From Lingula anatina (Eukaryota; Brachiopoda; Lingulata; Lingulida; Lingulidae): a stretch of 64,000 bases of DNA. Below are positions 43,696 to 56,056 of this stretch, in pieces (within the stretch, counting starts at the first letter, position 1; the number at the start of each line of letters is the position of its first letter). The stretch spans positions 1 through 64,000 of the forward strand of contig NW_019774714.1 in assembly GCF_001039355.2 (NCBI RefSeq). The letters are read 5' to 3'. Both the position numbers and the translations under genes were made by a program. The notes beneath the pieces were generated by a model. That model was not told the DNA's origin. It searched no databases and saw only the letters and a list, made by a program, of their open reading frames with translations.

Positions 43696-43927
43696 CCCCC
43701 CCTGGCTACGGGCCTGACTATAATATATTAGCCTTATCGCATAATTAATTTTTAAATTCCCATGAGAAAACATCCCGGTGACTCCCTTCGCCACATAAGT
43801 TTTCATGTAATTATTAAACAGAGCAAAAAATGTCCCTATTTCTGTAGAATTATAAATTTAGAATTCGCTAAATTGATAAGTTATTCCAACTTGTGCCATA
43901 CAAGATGAAAATAGAAATAAAATCAGA

Positions 43928-44318
43928 TTTCGACGATGTTACATTCATTCTGTGCTGACCTATGGCAGCGAGTGCTGGAATATTTCCAACACATTGGCAG
44001 AAAGATCGCAGGCTGTAAAAGCGTGGTTCATGAGAAGGATGCTTAGAATGTCGTAGAGAGAACATATCAGCAACAAAGGATTCCTAGAAAGAGGTGGAAG
44101 CAAAAGAAGTCTGCTTAAAACAATAAGAAAGAGTCAGTAAGAGTTTTTCGGACACGTGATGAGGAAAGGGGAGTTGGAGTGATTAGCGCTCACAGGGAAA
44201 ATCAAAGGGGAAAAGTAGAAGAAGACGATATATTGGCTTTGTCAAGAGTTTAGGATTATGGTTGGTGTGTCCGGTGAAATAATTCTGAGTTCATCTGAAG
44301 AAAGGGAGTTGTAGTCAA
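43928..44318 (+). pseudogene. Decayed non-LTR reverse-transcriptase C-terminus, block-2 copy
   Basis: Same remnant as 35040-35430, with the same stops and a few further substitutions, so it decayed before the blocks separated. Confidence 0.7.
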
Positions 44319-45102
44319 TGATAGTCAACATCCTTCAACGACAAGACACTTAGAGAGGTTTGTTAGTTTAAGCCTAGTTTTACAATAAAATATACATCTA
44401 CCAGTAGTGAGATGTTGGAAATAAACAATCCCCACTTTCACTGCACCATGTGACATTTATATCTGCCATGGCCGTACCAGGACGAAAGTGCAGGAATTAC
44501 AAGTAATCGACCACAGTTGAAAAGAGTAGTAAGTTCAAATCAAACGCCACACAGTGAGTAGGCTATTTTTGCATTATATAGAAAAAAAATTAAATTTCCA
44601 CGGCATTTCATCATTTTCCATTATTAAATCCCTAAGGATGTACCCTATTTAAAGCAGTTGAGAAAATGCGATACAATCTTGCTTTAATGATTGAATATTC
44701 TAACTGCTATAATGATTCTAACTTGCTTTAATGATTGAATATTCTAACAAAATATTACACCTGTGATTTAAAAATAAAAGGCCAAACTGGGACAAAATGC
44801 GTCATCTAATCAACTATACGTGTATATACATAATTTCATGTTAATGCCCTATCCAGTGATCAGAATATTTGTGAAACTTTTTTTCCCCTTTTGATTCCTT
44901 AATAATTATGCCTCTTGATCAAGTCCGATTAATTGTAGGCCAATCCAAAACTAATCTGATATTAAAAATGAAATTTAAAAAAAAAAGAAATAGTTTTGTC
45001 GTAACATTTTAGTAAATGCGCGATGATACCCACTTAATCATCCGTGGCTGTTCCTATCCCCACCCCCGAGGATTGAGGACTACCGGAGTGAGTGTTTTGG
45101 CT

Positions 45103-45154
<52 letters not shown>

Positions 45155-45635
45155 AAGGTCTTATTATGTAAAACTAAAATAAAAACTAAAAACTGCGACA
45201 TAGACATTTTCCATTATCTTTAACTTCCTCATCTCCATTTTTTGGATGACCTGATTCAGTTTGTTCGACCTGTGGCGCGCGCAGATTTATGGAAGACAAT
45301 CATTCATTTAGCCAGATGATTCGATCCACCTTGATTGGTTAGTAATCGGGAGTCGTAAATCGTCATAAGATGAATTAACTAGGTACTTACACAAAAACAC
45401 ACAAAACGACCTTAGACTGCCATACAAGCCTACCACAACACAAAAATCCATATGAAATCGGTTAAAGCATTCAAAACCATCTAACCCTATAAATGACAAT
45501 AATCACTGCTGCATTGTACATTGTATCTAATATTACGACACTAGAGTACTTACCAATCAAGGTCACATGTATGCCAGATACGAGGGTCCCACTGGGTATT
45601 TTCGTTGCACGTGAAACCTCTTCTTATTTCCAGAG

Positions 45636-46171
45636 ATGCGTGAAACGTTCATATTATTTATCTTGATATGTCCTGGGTACATGACTTTAAACTGCATCCT
45701 CTGGGGCAACACCAGCAAGATGGTAGGGGATGTGAGGTGTCCTCCTTTGTGCCTTCAGAACCTCCGGGTACCCCTTGGGCAAGGGTTACTACCCGTTAGC
45801 CCCCCATCCTGGGTTACTGGCCCCTCTCTGGGTTACGATCTGCCACAACCTGGGTGGCAGTAGACGCCAGCAGCAGTCTTGCAGCATACCGCAGCTCTGG
45901 TGCTAGCATCACGTGGCATGGCGGAGGATATCTTCGCACAGAAGACAACGGCAAGGCACAATGCCCCGGTGGGGTAACGGCGGTGTCACAGTCTACCGTG
46001 AATGTCAGAGTTGGAGATCGGCAGGGCAGCCTCACTGTAAAAAAAAAAAAAAAACGCCACACAGTATTATGACCCATTATGACAAGTAGTATATTCGAAG
46101 GAAGACTGTGCGTCAGACTGGCCCCACCCTCTGTTGAGGATAAAATAAATTCGGATGATGATGATGATGAT
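45636..46171 (+). mobile_element. Probable retroelement 3' fragment ending in (GAT)n, block-2 copy
   Basis: Counterpart of 36773-37297, with a shorter GAT tail and a longer A-run near 46038. Confidence 0.4.
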
Positions 46172-46459
46172 GTGATAAATGAATATATAACCCCAATCCC
46201 ATGACTCGTGAATTCGTAATGTAACTCGAATTCCCTACATTTTCAATGGGATATGAATAAAGTTTATTTTCTGTTATCTGTGATTTAATTATTATTTTAT
46301 TTTCCGTGATCTGTAATCTCTACCCCCCACCCCCAATGGGACCCTCAGATTACCTACAGCAGCGGTCGCGTGTTCTCGTAGCTCAAAACAAAACACGCAC
46401 AGTTCCGGCAAATAAGCTCGTGCTCGCAGGATAAAATTGCAGACCCTGAGAATTTGAAA

Positions 46460-46496
46460 ATGCCAGTTTTGAATGAAACCAGGCATCTTGTTAAAG
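46460..46496 (+). CDS. GST omega copy 2, exon 1 (12 codons)
   Basis: Identical 37-nt exon and donor to copy 1 exon 1. Confidence 0.75.
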
Positions 46497-47168
46497 GTAG
46501 GTGTATTCTACGTGAGCTGTAGGTGCTCCTAATACACATACACCGGTACATGTACATGTATTGTACCCAGTATATTGATTATTGTGCATGTCATGCCAAA
46601 ATTGTAGGCCTAGGCCTACATCGGAATAGTGATTAATTGAAAACCAGCAAATTTTGAGTTCGTTCAGCACAGTTTATTTTCATAACATATCAAAATAATG
46701 TAAAAGAAATAACCATAGTGGGGTACGTAGTAAAAGACTTTAGGGGGCGGCATGAGAATGATTTTAATGTTGCGTTCAATTGCCTAAGAAGAGGTCGGCT
46801 CCACAGGAAAAACAAAAACTGAGGCAAAGTCATTTAAATTAAACCTTCTCACTTCTAAGCCGACTGCCTCCCAGAATTGTGTTTTGAACTTCAAGTAATT
46901 ATTTTGGCCTCACTATTGAGTATATAATTTCATTTTTATTTGGAGGGAGCAGGAGTTAGACCTGCCTTTACCAGCACATTCTTTAGTATAATATACATGT
47001 ACATAGTCAGCTGTGGTAACTGTATGAAGAAAATGCTGAGTCATTGCAATAGACACTCTTTCACTTGTCATATTCAGATCACTAAGCAACAGATATGATA
47101 GATACAGATTATCAAGGAGGGTTCAAATTCATGTTTATTGCCATTATAATTATTATTATTATTAGCAT

Positions 47169-47220
<52 letters not shown>

Positions 47221-50200
47221 AAGAACCCATTTGTCCATTATTTGAAACAGATATTTCATTTGCAGATCCAGTGATAGCCATTCTGAGAGCTTATACTGAA
47301 ATTTCCATCTTTATTCATTGCAGTAATATATCCTAGATTTATAAGTGACAGCTCATGCAGGGAATGGCTTATATGTCAGCTTAATGAAGAAGCAGTATAA
47401 TTAAATTATTGATATCTATATAGGTTTGGTTTTCAGCTAGGGCAGTTGAAATAGTTTTAATATATTGAGGTTAAGGACCTTAGAAACTACTGGTACTGGT
47501 ATCATTAAAAATTTAAAAATATATTATATGCATAATGATTATTTTTGTTGTTTTTCTTTTTTTTTCTTTATTTCATGTCATAGATAATCAAGGTATCAAC
47601 TTAATGCTAAAGAGTATAATTTCAGCATCAGACTTCCCTCCACCAACACCAGGGAGATTGAGGCTGTACAGCATGCGATTCTGCCCATTTGCTGAGAGAA
47701 CAATATTGGTGCTGGCCCATAAAAATATACCGTAAGTTCACCAGTGGTTAATTTAATTAAACTTGATTTTATTTTTAATTTAACAGTGCTTGCCTCAGTT
47801 GTTTAGAGTTGTGATAATCTCTCCTTCAAACAGCAGTCAAACAGTGCTATTTGCACTCCACTATTTGATCTTTGTGTCACCAGACACCTTCAGCTGGGAA
47901 GTACCCCTGGTAGGATAGAGGGAGGGGAGGGTGGTACCCGCTACCAGGGCGACTGATAGACTTTTTTTACGGTTATTCACAGATATGTCTCTAGCTAGAT
48001 AGATGGTCATTTTGGTTCTAAGTCAAAAATGACCATCTATCTATCTGGAGACATATCTGTGAATATCTGTAAAAAAATCTTATCAGTCGCCCTGGCAGAG
48101 GGTAGGAGGGCAGTGGGGGTGAGACTGAGTGCATGCACACACCAGGTATAGAGGCTTTAATTAACACCTGTAACCTCATTCCCTGATGGTCCATTGTGAG
48201 CCTCTGCAGTATATTGGTATCTGAATAGCTGTGACATTGACTGTTGTCACCTGTGACCCAGCCTAGCTAGCAGGGACATGGGTCATAAATTGATCCTCTT
48301 TTAATATGAATCTCCTCACATTGTGCTGAGTCATTTCTGGCGCAGGATCTGCGACATCTGCGGGGGCCCAGGTCTTTAAAAGCTTGTTTGTAGAAACTTA
48401 TCGTTACTTTGGTATGTGATTTGGTTCAGGTGATTGCACGTAACAAGAGCCCCCCCTCACAGTTGGCAGTTGGGTCAATCCACCTAGACCAATTAATATA
48501 TATGGTATCTATGGCTCTATTCCCATAGATTTTAGATCGATCTATCCCTGCGGGGAGTCTCACTAGATTACTTTCAGCTAAGATCTAATATTCCGTTTAT
48601 TAGATCTTAGCTTTCAGGTAATCCGACTTAAATGTCCGTCCTGCCTACTACAAGCTGTAAGGAGGTAATTAACTTTCGTGTCCGCCCGGCTGACAGCTAT
48701 TTAGCGTGAACCCCCAGGGAGTTGGGTCGATCTAAAGTAGGTCGATCTAATCTATGGAAATGGGGTGTATGGGAGTGGGGTCTGCATGCACAGCTGATGG
48801 GTTAGTTTTTTTACTGGGTCATATCAGTTTTAATCTAAATGGTTTATGTAAATAATTTACATACATTATCCTTGGCCATATCATCCAAGTTTTAGATTTA
48901 CATTTATTGACAGCATTCACACAAGACCCAACTGTGATATTGATAGAAGTATACTTTAACAAAAATTAAAGCCTCTTTGTACCCAGTTTCACTACATGGA
49001 TGCATTAGGAGCCGACTGAAGGGGTAGAGGAGGGGGGGAGCATCATTACTGTGGTGTTAGGGATTTAAACCTGTTATCTAATCAGAAGATAGTGCTTGGC
49101 CTAATTAACAGGCCCAGTGTCCACACTGATATATATTGCATTGCATTGTAGATTCTGCCCCCTGCCGATCAATGCCCACTTCCAAGCACATGTTTTAGAC
49201 CCCATTCCCACAGGTTTTAGATCGATCTATCCCTGTGGGGAGTCTCACTAGATTACTGTTAATCGGCCGGCTTAAATGTCTGTCCCGCCTACTAAAAGCT
49301 GTAAGGGGGTAATCAACTTCCGTGCTCAGTCGGCTGACAGCAATTTAGCGTGAACCCCTAGGGAGTTAGGTCGATCTAGTTGGACCGATCTAAATCTCTG
49401 GGAATGTGCTCTTAGCCATTACCACTGCCCTGTAATGGTCCATCATTATCATCATCATCAGCAGCAGCAGCAGCATGTGGCCCATCCCCACTGTTATCAA
49501 ATTTTAATACTAAATATTTAGCCAGTTTGTTGCTTCTTCGCAAAAAAAATTAAGGGAAAGCATTAAACAGCTGACAAAGGGGGAGGAATGTTATTGCAGC
49601 TACCAGTACTTCTGGTTAGGATGCTTTTAACCTTCTGACAATAAAATGCTAATATTGTCATCAGCAAAATTCAGTGATAGCCGAGAGCTATCTTCTTGCA
49701 TGCACCATTGTTTATGCCTGAATGACTGACAGAAAAAAAAAACACATTTTTTCAATGGTGTTCATTAAATTTTTGGTATAATTGTGGCTCTGTATGTAAT
49801 TCTAAAATTCTATGGGCATATACGGGGGGGGGGGGGGGGGGGGGTATTTCAATTTTGAAAATAAGTAACAAGCAACCTTTGTAATCCTTCATTTGTTTCA
49901 GCTATGAAGTAGTCAACATCAATCTGAGAGATAAACCTGACTGGTTCCTGAAAAGAAATCCTCTTGGCCTCGTCCCTGTACTGGAGCAGGATGACAAGAT
50001 CGTGTATGAGTCGCAAATCTGTAACGACTACCTAGAGGACATCTTTCCACAAAACCCTTTACGATCAAAAGATCCTTACGTACGAGCCAGGCAGAACATT
50101 GTGACTGCTGGACTTGGTAAGGTAGGTATATACATGCTGGTATGTATATATAGTATATACACTGTACATGTACATGTATATGCAGCATACAGGTACATGT

Positions 50201-51797
50201 ACCAGTATATACCAGTATACAAGGGCGAATTGACGGCGGGTTTTCCGGAAGACAGTCAGATTTTAAGTTTACATTGACGAGTATCTAATTTTTTCTGTCG
50301 AAAGATGGTCAAAAGTGGAGGATGGATCAACAAAAACCATTTGGAAGACTGTCAGAAAATATATCTGGATCCGCCCCTGGGTATGTGCTGTCAGGGTTAA
50401 ATACACAATCCTATATGTCCCTGCACCTTTCTTCTGTACATCATTATTCCCCCTGCATATCACCCATTCTCCTGCACCATTACTTCTCTAAATTGTTACT
50501 CCCCACTAGTCTTGTAAAAATGGAACATACTATGGTGCATTTAGGTTCAGATATCATACCAGCTTGGTAGGTCTAACTCCGGGGGGGGGGGGGGGGGGGG
50601 GGCTTTTCTCTAAGTGCAATCAGCGGAATCAACTTAAATGTCTGACTCGCCTCCTTGAGCAGCTAAGTAACTTATTAGTTAGGGAGATGACCCCACTGCC
50701 AGAACAATGTTTACATGGTAGATAAGGATTATATTTGTTATTTTATTTCTGAAGTAGTCAGAATCTTGTATGAATGAGTTAATAAGGGGCTACAAAATGT
50801 TTTTTACATTTCTCACAATTTTCAAAATGATTTTGGGTATTGCATACCTTTGAAATCTCTAGGAAAATTAAACATTTGCCATGTAAATACATGTATCTAA
50901 CACTCATGGTTTGCATTAAACTTCTACAGTTCATAGGCCATTCTTACAAGCTAGCCAGAGAGCCAACACCAGAGGCGAAAGAAGAAATGAATACATACCT
51001 GGATACATATGAAAATCTACTGGAGAAGCCATTCTTCTCAGGTATTGGGTTGGCCGTATCATGTGATTGCAAAAAAAATCATTCCCAACTTTAATAGAAA
51101 ATTATTTGATAGCTTAAAGAATACCGATTTTTTTTAATTCCACAGGAATTCATTGAAAGTTCATATTCCATAGCTTTGAGAATACCACCCCAGTGTTTAT
51201 TGAATCTAGCATTCTTCCTATCACAAGTAAAATGAATGAGTAATAAACCAAATAAAAAACAAGGTGGAAAACATACCACATTCTGGTATTGCATGTTAGT
51301 GTGTTCAAAATGAATTAAGTTTTTTAACAATCTGAAATTTACAGGAAAGCATTTTGTACATACACTGTCACACAGGCACATTTGTTAATTCATTGATGAA
51401 TTTAAGTTGATAAATTAATTTAATTAATTTGGAGAAACCCAATAAGGGGGCATGTCATGTAAAGTTGTACTACTAGTACCCGGTATGTCCAACCATATTA
51501 AAAGTACATTGCTTCACTTTAAATTAGCTGCTTTTCCTTTTATTTATTTATTTATCAGGAGATGAAGTAGGTCTGCTTGACTTCCACATGTGGCCCTGGG
51601 TGGAAAGGATGCTCGCCTACAAGGAATTCACTGGCTACGAAATCAGCCAGGAAAGATTCCCAAAGCTCAATGCATGGATAGCGAGAATGTGGGAGGTGCC
51701 AGCTGTAAAAGCCACAGCAATTCCAGGGTGGGCCCTCCTTGAGTTTGCAAAATCTTACAAGGAAGGAACACCACGCTATGATGAGATAGAAATTTGA
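46460..51797 (+). CDS. Omega-class glutathione S-transferase, copy 2 (five exons)
   Basis: Exons 46460-46496, 47626-47731, 49902-50121, 50930-51041 and 51559-51797 have the same lengths and phases as copy 1 and give 237 residues. The only amino-acid difference I see is Lys57 to Arg in the NLKDKP motif; other coding differences (for example Pro33 CCC to CCA) are silent. The catalytic Cys32, Lys59, Val72 and Glu84-Ser85 are intact, so the enzyme should be active if the locus is real. It may be the second allele of copy 1 rather than a paralogue, because the two blocks meet at a single N. Confidence 0.92.
47172..47216. repeat. (CA)n microsatellite in GST copy 2 intron 1
   Basis: Counterpart of 38287-38336, a few units shorter. 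Confidence 0.95.
47626..47731 (+). CDS. GST omega copy 2, exon 2 (active-site exon)
   Basis: 106 nt; same protein as copy 1 exon 2, with silent changes. Confidence 0.92.
47935..48104. mobile_element. Foldback element in GST copy 2 intron 2
   Basis: Counterpart of 39046-39213. One arm differs at a few bases so pairing is slightly weaker. Confidence 0.8.
48518..48766. mobile_element. GATCGATCT-family MITE carrying a 33-bp hairpin insertion
   Basis: Counterpart of 39629-39836, but interrupted at 48578-48610 by a perfect hairpin flanked by CTTTCAG direct repeats. Confidence 0.8.
48578..48610. mobile_element. 33-bp perfect hairpin insertion
   Basis: Arms CTAAGATCTAATA and TATTAGATCTTAG (13 bp each) around a 7-base loop. 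Flanked by CTTTCAG at 48571-48577 and 48611-48617, while copy 1 has a single CTTTCAG and no insert. Confidence 0.8.
49200..49408. mobile_element. GATCGATCT-family MITE in GST copy 2 intron 2, second copy
   Basis: Counterpart of 40256-40463. Confidence 0.8.
49902..50121 (+). CDS. GST omega copy 2, exon 3
   Basis: 220 nt; encodes Arg instead of Lys at residue 57, otherwise the same protein as copy 1 exon 3. Confidence 0.92.
50581..50602 (+). repeat. 22-base G run in GST copy 2 intron 3
   Basis: Corresponds to a 13-base run at 41611-41623 in copy 1. A similar pair is 49824-49844 (21 G) against 40852-40862 (11 G). Confidence 0.9.
50930..51041 (+). CDS. GST omega copy 2, exon 4
   Basis: 112 nt; same protein as copy 1 exon 4. 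Confidence 0.92.
51559..51797 (+). CDS. GST omega copy 2, exon 5 with stop
   Basis: 239 nt to TGA; same protein as copy 1. The ATTT tract before the acceptor is shorter than in copy 1. Confidence 0.92.
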
Positions 51798-53306
51798 GAA
51801 GACAGTACGTACGTGTTTTTATTTTTATTATAAAGAAATTCAGAAGTGAAATGGTAGCATTTGGGGACAGTTTAATCAGAATAGGTACAGTTTAATCAGA
51901 AACCACATACAGGAGCTTACAGTATTTAAAGGATTTGGAAGGTTTCTCGTAGATATAGGTACAATTAAATAAGTCAAAATTGAAACAATTTAATTAAGGC
52001 ACCAGTATCACTGTTAAATTAATTTATTAATTTAAGTAAGTATCTGAAACTTTAAACATTCCAGATATATTTGAATGTTAGTGTATTTTTTATCTTATGT
52101 TTTTTTCCTTAAAAAAATAACATAAATTGGTCTTAAACACATACAGTTTGTATGGTCTTAATATAATCCATGAAAATCTTCATTGTAATAATAAGAGTAA
52201 TCTTAATTGGTTGTAGGAACAATTGTATATCCTCATAAGGACACATTCAAATCTCTTAAGAATGTTAGAAGGTCTTTACATTATGAAATGTGTATCTTGA
52301 GTTGTAGTACATATCTGAACACTGGAATCATTAAGATATAGCCACAGTATATAGTACATGTACTATATAATAGTACACATTATAGTTAAGGCTTCATTTT
52401 TTTCTGGAGCCTGTACCCAAGTGTTGTTGTTTTTTTATAACCAACACAGGTTTACTTTCTAAAATAAGAAAAGTAACATGTTCGTGAAATAATTTTCCCA
52501 AGGACCTTTTTTTACCAACAGGTTTGTGAAATCTGTAAGCTGTTTGTTGCAGAAAGTTTTAATATCTATTTGTTATATTTTAATAACATATTTATGATTT
52601 TTTTTCTTCTACATTGCCAAGAGATCAAGTGCCATTTTGATAACTTTTATCCATATATTATAGAGTGATAGATATTTGATGTTGTTTACTGGAATGCTGA
52701 ATGGTTTACAATGTACATGTACACTGTGATAAAACCAGTATTAGTATATTCCACTCTTGATCAAATTGAGCAGTTACATGACCAAAAGTTGCATGACAGC
52801 AGAGTTCAAATTATATGAAAATATACCACAGTAGCAATTTCTTGAAGATTAATGTGTAAGAGTTTAAATAATTTACTTAGAGCATCAGTTTAACCTTCAA
52901 ACTACTTATGTGAAACTAGATAAAGTCAAGATATATTGAAATGTTATAGTATGTATATAAAAAAAATTGCATATTTTAAACAAAATGTGATATTCGCAAG
53001 TTTTAAATGGTGGGGTTCATATAAAAAAAATGTATTTATGTATACACACAGATATATATATATAAATATTACCACATGTCAACTTTGATTAGAATTGTTA
53101 TGATTATTTTACTACATATTTGTTGATTTTTTTAATACTGCAAGGACTGGATAAAATGTATTAATTACACAGCTAACAAGTATAAAAAGAAATAAAAAGC
53201 AGAAATGATTAATGCTTATCAAAAAGAGCTACCAGTAGTTGTTTCCTTCTTAGCAGTTTATTATCGTGAATTAGGAAAGCGCTCAGAGAGTGCAGAGCTC
53301 CACTGA

Positions 53307-53342
53307 NCTTTTGCTTTTTTTTTTTTTTTTTTTTTTTTTTTT
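53307..53342. repeat. N followed by a poly-T tract
   Basis: Single N at 53307, then a run of about 24 T at 53318-53342; a likely sequencing or assembly break. Confidence 0.85.
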
Positions 53343-55131
53343 CTATTTATTATTTTATGATTTTTAAAAAAAAATCTATTCATGCTATTTATTTATTATA
53401 TTATCATTTTGCTAATTTTACTAATATTTCGGAGTGAGAATTAAGAACTGATGATCAACTAAGGGAAAGGCATCCCCCCCAATCTACCTTTGGTTATGAA
53501 TATCTACTGCTGTGTATTTGACAAGTGGGAGCATTTCTTCTTCACAGTCGGTCAGAGCTTTATGAAATTTACTTTATTCAGACATGATCTAGGATTTTTA
53601 AACGATGAAATAAATACAAATTTAACGTATTTTTTCTTTCACATCTGCGAATACACACGATGATTAATAATAAACCCTTGGATGTTTCTCACCTAACACA
53701 ATAGCACGAAACTCATGCGCTAGCATTCCTATATTGACGCTTCTGATAGGTACTGGCTGTGCTAGCGCCCAAAAGCAAAGGCCTCAAAAATCGTGGACCA
53801 GTTTGCGCACCCGCCACGATGCGGGAGCTCTCAATTTTTATCTTACCTCTCATCTCCTGAACTCGCACAATCCTGTAAAGCCAACCGGTTTTCCCATCAA
53901 GAGAGCTGTGAGTACAGTACCATCCATCTGCTTGTTGAAGCTCTGGTTGCATGGCCCATTCGATGGAACGCATTGAGCAAAGTTGTAACACAAATGCTGT
54001 CCTTATCAAACATCCTTTCACTGATTGAAAATGCTGAAAGATAATCCCAAAGAATGTCTAAACAGAAGGAAAAAGGCGAAAGAAACTCACGGTAACAGTC
54101 AGCAATTTAAGCTCGGGCAGGCACATGTGCGCCCCAAGGGCATATTGAGCTTGCAATATTTTAGTTTTAAAAAAGTTGTAGATTGAAATTTCTGAATGAT
54201 AATTCCAAGGTACCGGTGTATAGAAAAAATAATAATAGATGTAGTGGGTTAAATTTAGTGGATTTTATAGTTTATAGAGCCTGGAGAATTACTTCATATA
54301 TGAATGAGTGTTTTTCTCACTGGAATATCCTGGATTTAGCTTGGAGCATAACATAAAAAATTTCCTCGTTTTGCAAGTCAAATATAAAACGGAAGCTGAC
54401 GGGAACTGGTATTTTACTGATATATGCAAGACAGGGGAGTGAACAAATTACATGTTTTAGTCTCATTGACTTGTAATACTTTTTTTTTTTGGGGGGGGGG
54501 GGCAACAACTGTGCCCTTCTGAAGTTAAAGAGGGAATGTCTGCTGTACCAAACCCCTTTTGATTCATCATTGCCCATAAGTCTGCATATGTCATAAAGCC
54601 TTTAAATGTTTAATTATGAGATTCTGCATGCCTACGATGAGAGGGAGAATTCATTGGCAGTCACATATAGGGGTGAATATTTTATTCAGCTTATTGACGC
54701 ACAATAAGCCTGTGTGGACGAGGGGGAAGAGATAGCCATCTTCAAAAATAAAGACGGAAAGGAAGGGAAATCTTTATGTAGGAAATGACATTTTTCTCCT
54801 GAATACCATTATCTAAGGCGAGTGTTCATTGCCGTTGGAGCAGAAATTAGACCTCAGTTGAATTTATCATATTCAAATGGGTGCTTATATGACCATTGGT
54901 TGCAATCATATCTCATGGCTGACATTGTATTTCATTTCCAATATACTTGTGCTGCAATTTTGTCTATTACATGTATATGCCTTCTCATGAATCTTCAGTA
55001 ACTCTAATTTGAAATCTGAACTAAATACAAAAGTAATAAATTATTTATGACTTGCAATGATCTCTGGTGTCACAGGCTAATATAAACCCATTTCAGGTTA
55101 GAAAAAATTAAATATACACACAATGGATAAT

Positions 55132-55357
55132 AGAAGTGTCACCCCCTGAATCAGAGTAATCAAAGTAGGTAGATCTTGAGTAGTTATAAAGCCTGCTCTA
55201 CTTATAATGTGACTAATGAGTATAAAACCGCTGTACCATGGAATTGTATTGTTGGTCTTTTTGTGAAATTTGATGTTAATAAAATGATACCAGGAGCATA
55301 TCATTCCACAGTCATTTATCTCCCCCAAAGTATTGGTTCAGTGGGGGTGACACTTCT
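55132..55357. mobile_element. MITE-like element with AGAAGTGTCACCCC ends
   Basis: Left AGAAGTGTCACCCCCTGAA pairs with the right TTCAGTGGGGGTGACACTTCT with one small bulge. 226 bp, no coding capacity, no clear target duplication. Confidence 0.65.
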
Positions 55358-55436
55358 ATTGTCCAGTGTGTGTATGTGTATATACTCTGGTGCGTACATG
55401 CGGTATGAAAATACCCTTACTCAATATTGAACACTC

Positions 55437-55446
55437 CCCCCCCCCC

Positions 55447-55484
<38 letters not shown>
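55437..55484. repeat. Poly-C then poly-A run
   Basis: A long C run passes directly into more than 35 A; likely error-prone in sequencing. Confidence 0.9.
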
Positions 55485-55490
<6 letters not shown>

Positions 55491-55989
55491 TTTAGAGTCA
55501 CCTCTACCGGTATTTATAATTTGTAGTTTTAGAATATAAATGTATATACTTACAGTACAACACCTGGCAAAATAGCATATGATCAAGTAGACACTGTGGC
55601 CCCAGCCCCTATTCTGTCATAAGGGGGTATCCATACAAAATTGTCTTCTACACACAGCTTTACACGTCTTTTTATGTACCATTATTGAAGAATTGTTTGG
55701 TATAATTTTAGATTTATTTCTGCATATTTTTGCTATTAAACTCGGTCTGCCATCATCATTATGCAGTTTACGCAATAAAAATTACCCGCTGGCAAATACA
55801 CCGTGTCCCCTTTACTAGTACGTTTACAATGTGTCTATATTACTGGCTGTCTATGTGCATGCATGTCATTAATTGATGTTATCAAGTGCAACTGTGGCTT
55901 TATGCAGATAATGTTCACTCTTCAAACAGAATAGATCGTGTGTTTCTTTCTTGAATCTATTCATTCAAATTTCAGTCCAATTTTTCTTT

Positions 55990-56023
55990 CTTATTTTCTT
56001 TCTTTCTTTCTTTCTTTCTTTCT

Positions 56024-56054
<31 letters not shown>

Positions 56055-56056
56055 TA
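55990..56056. repeat. (TTTC)n(TTTA)n microsatellite
   Basis: Compound tetranucleotide tract; shorter in the second copy at about 62243-62280. Confidence 0.9.

Larger units (their letters stand above)
43696..52668. repeat. 8.9-kb duplicated block, copy 2
   Basis: Second copy of 34810-43694. Beyond 52668 the sequence is unique. Includes GST gene copy 2 and a 33-bp hairpin insertion absent from copy 1. Confidence 0.95.
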
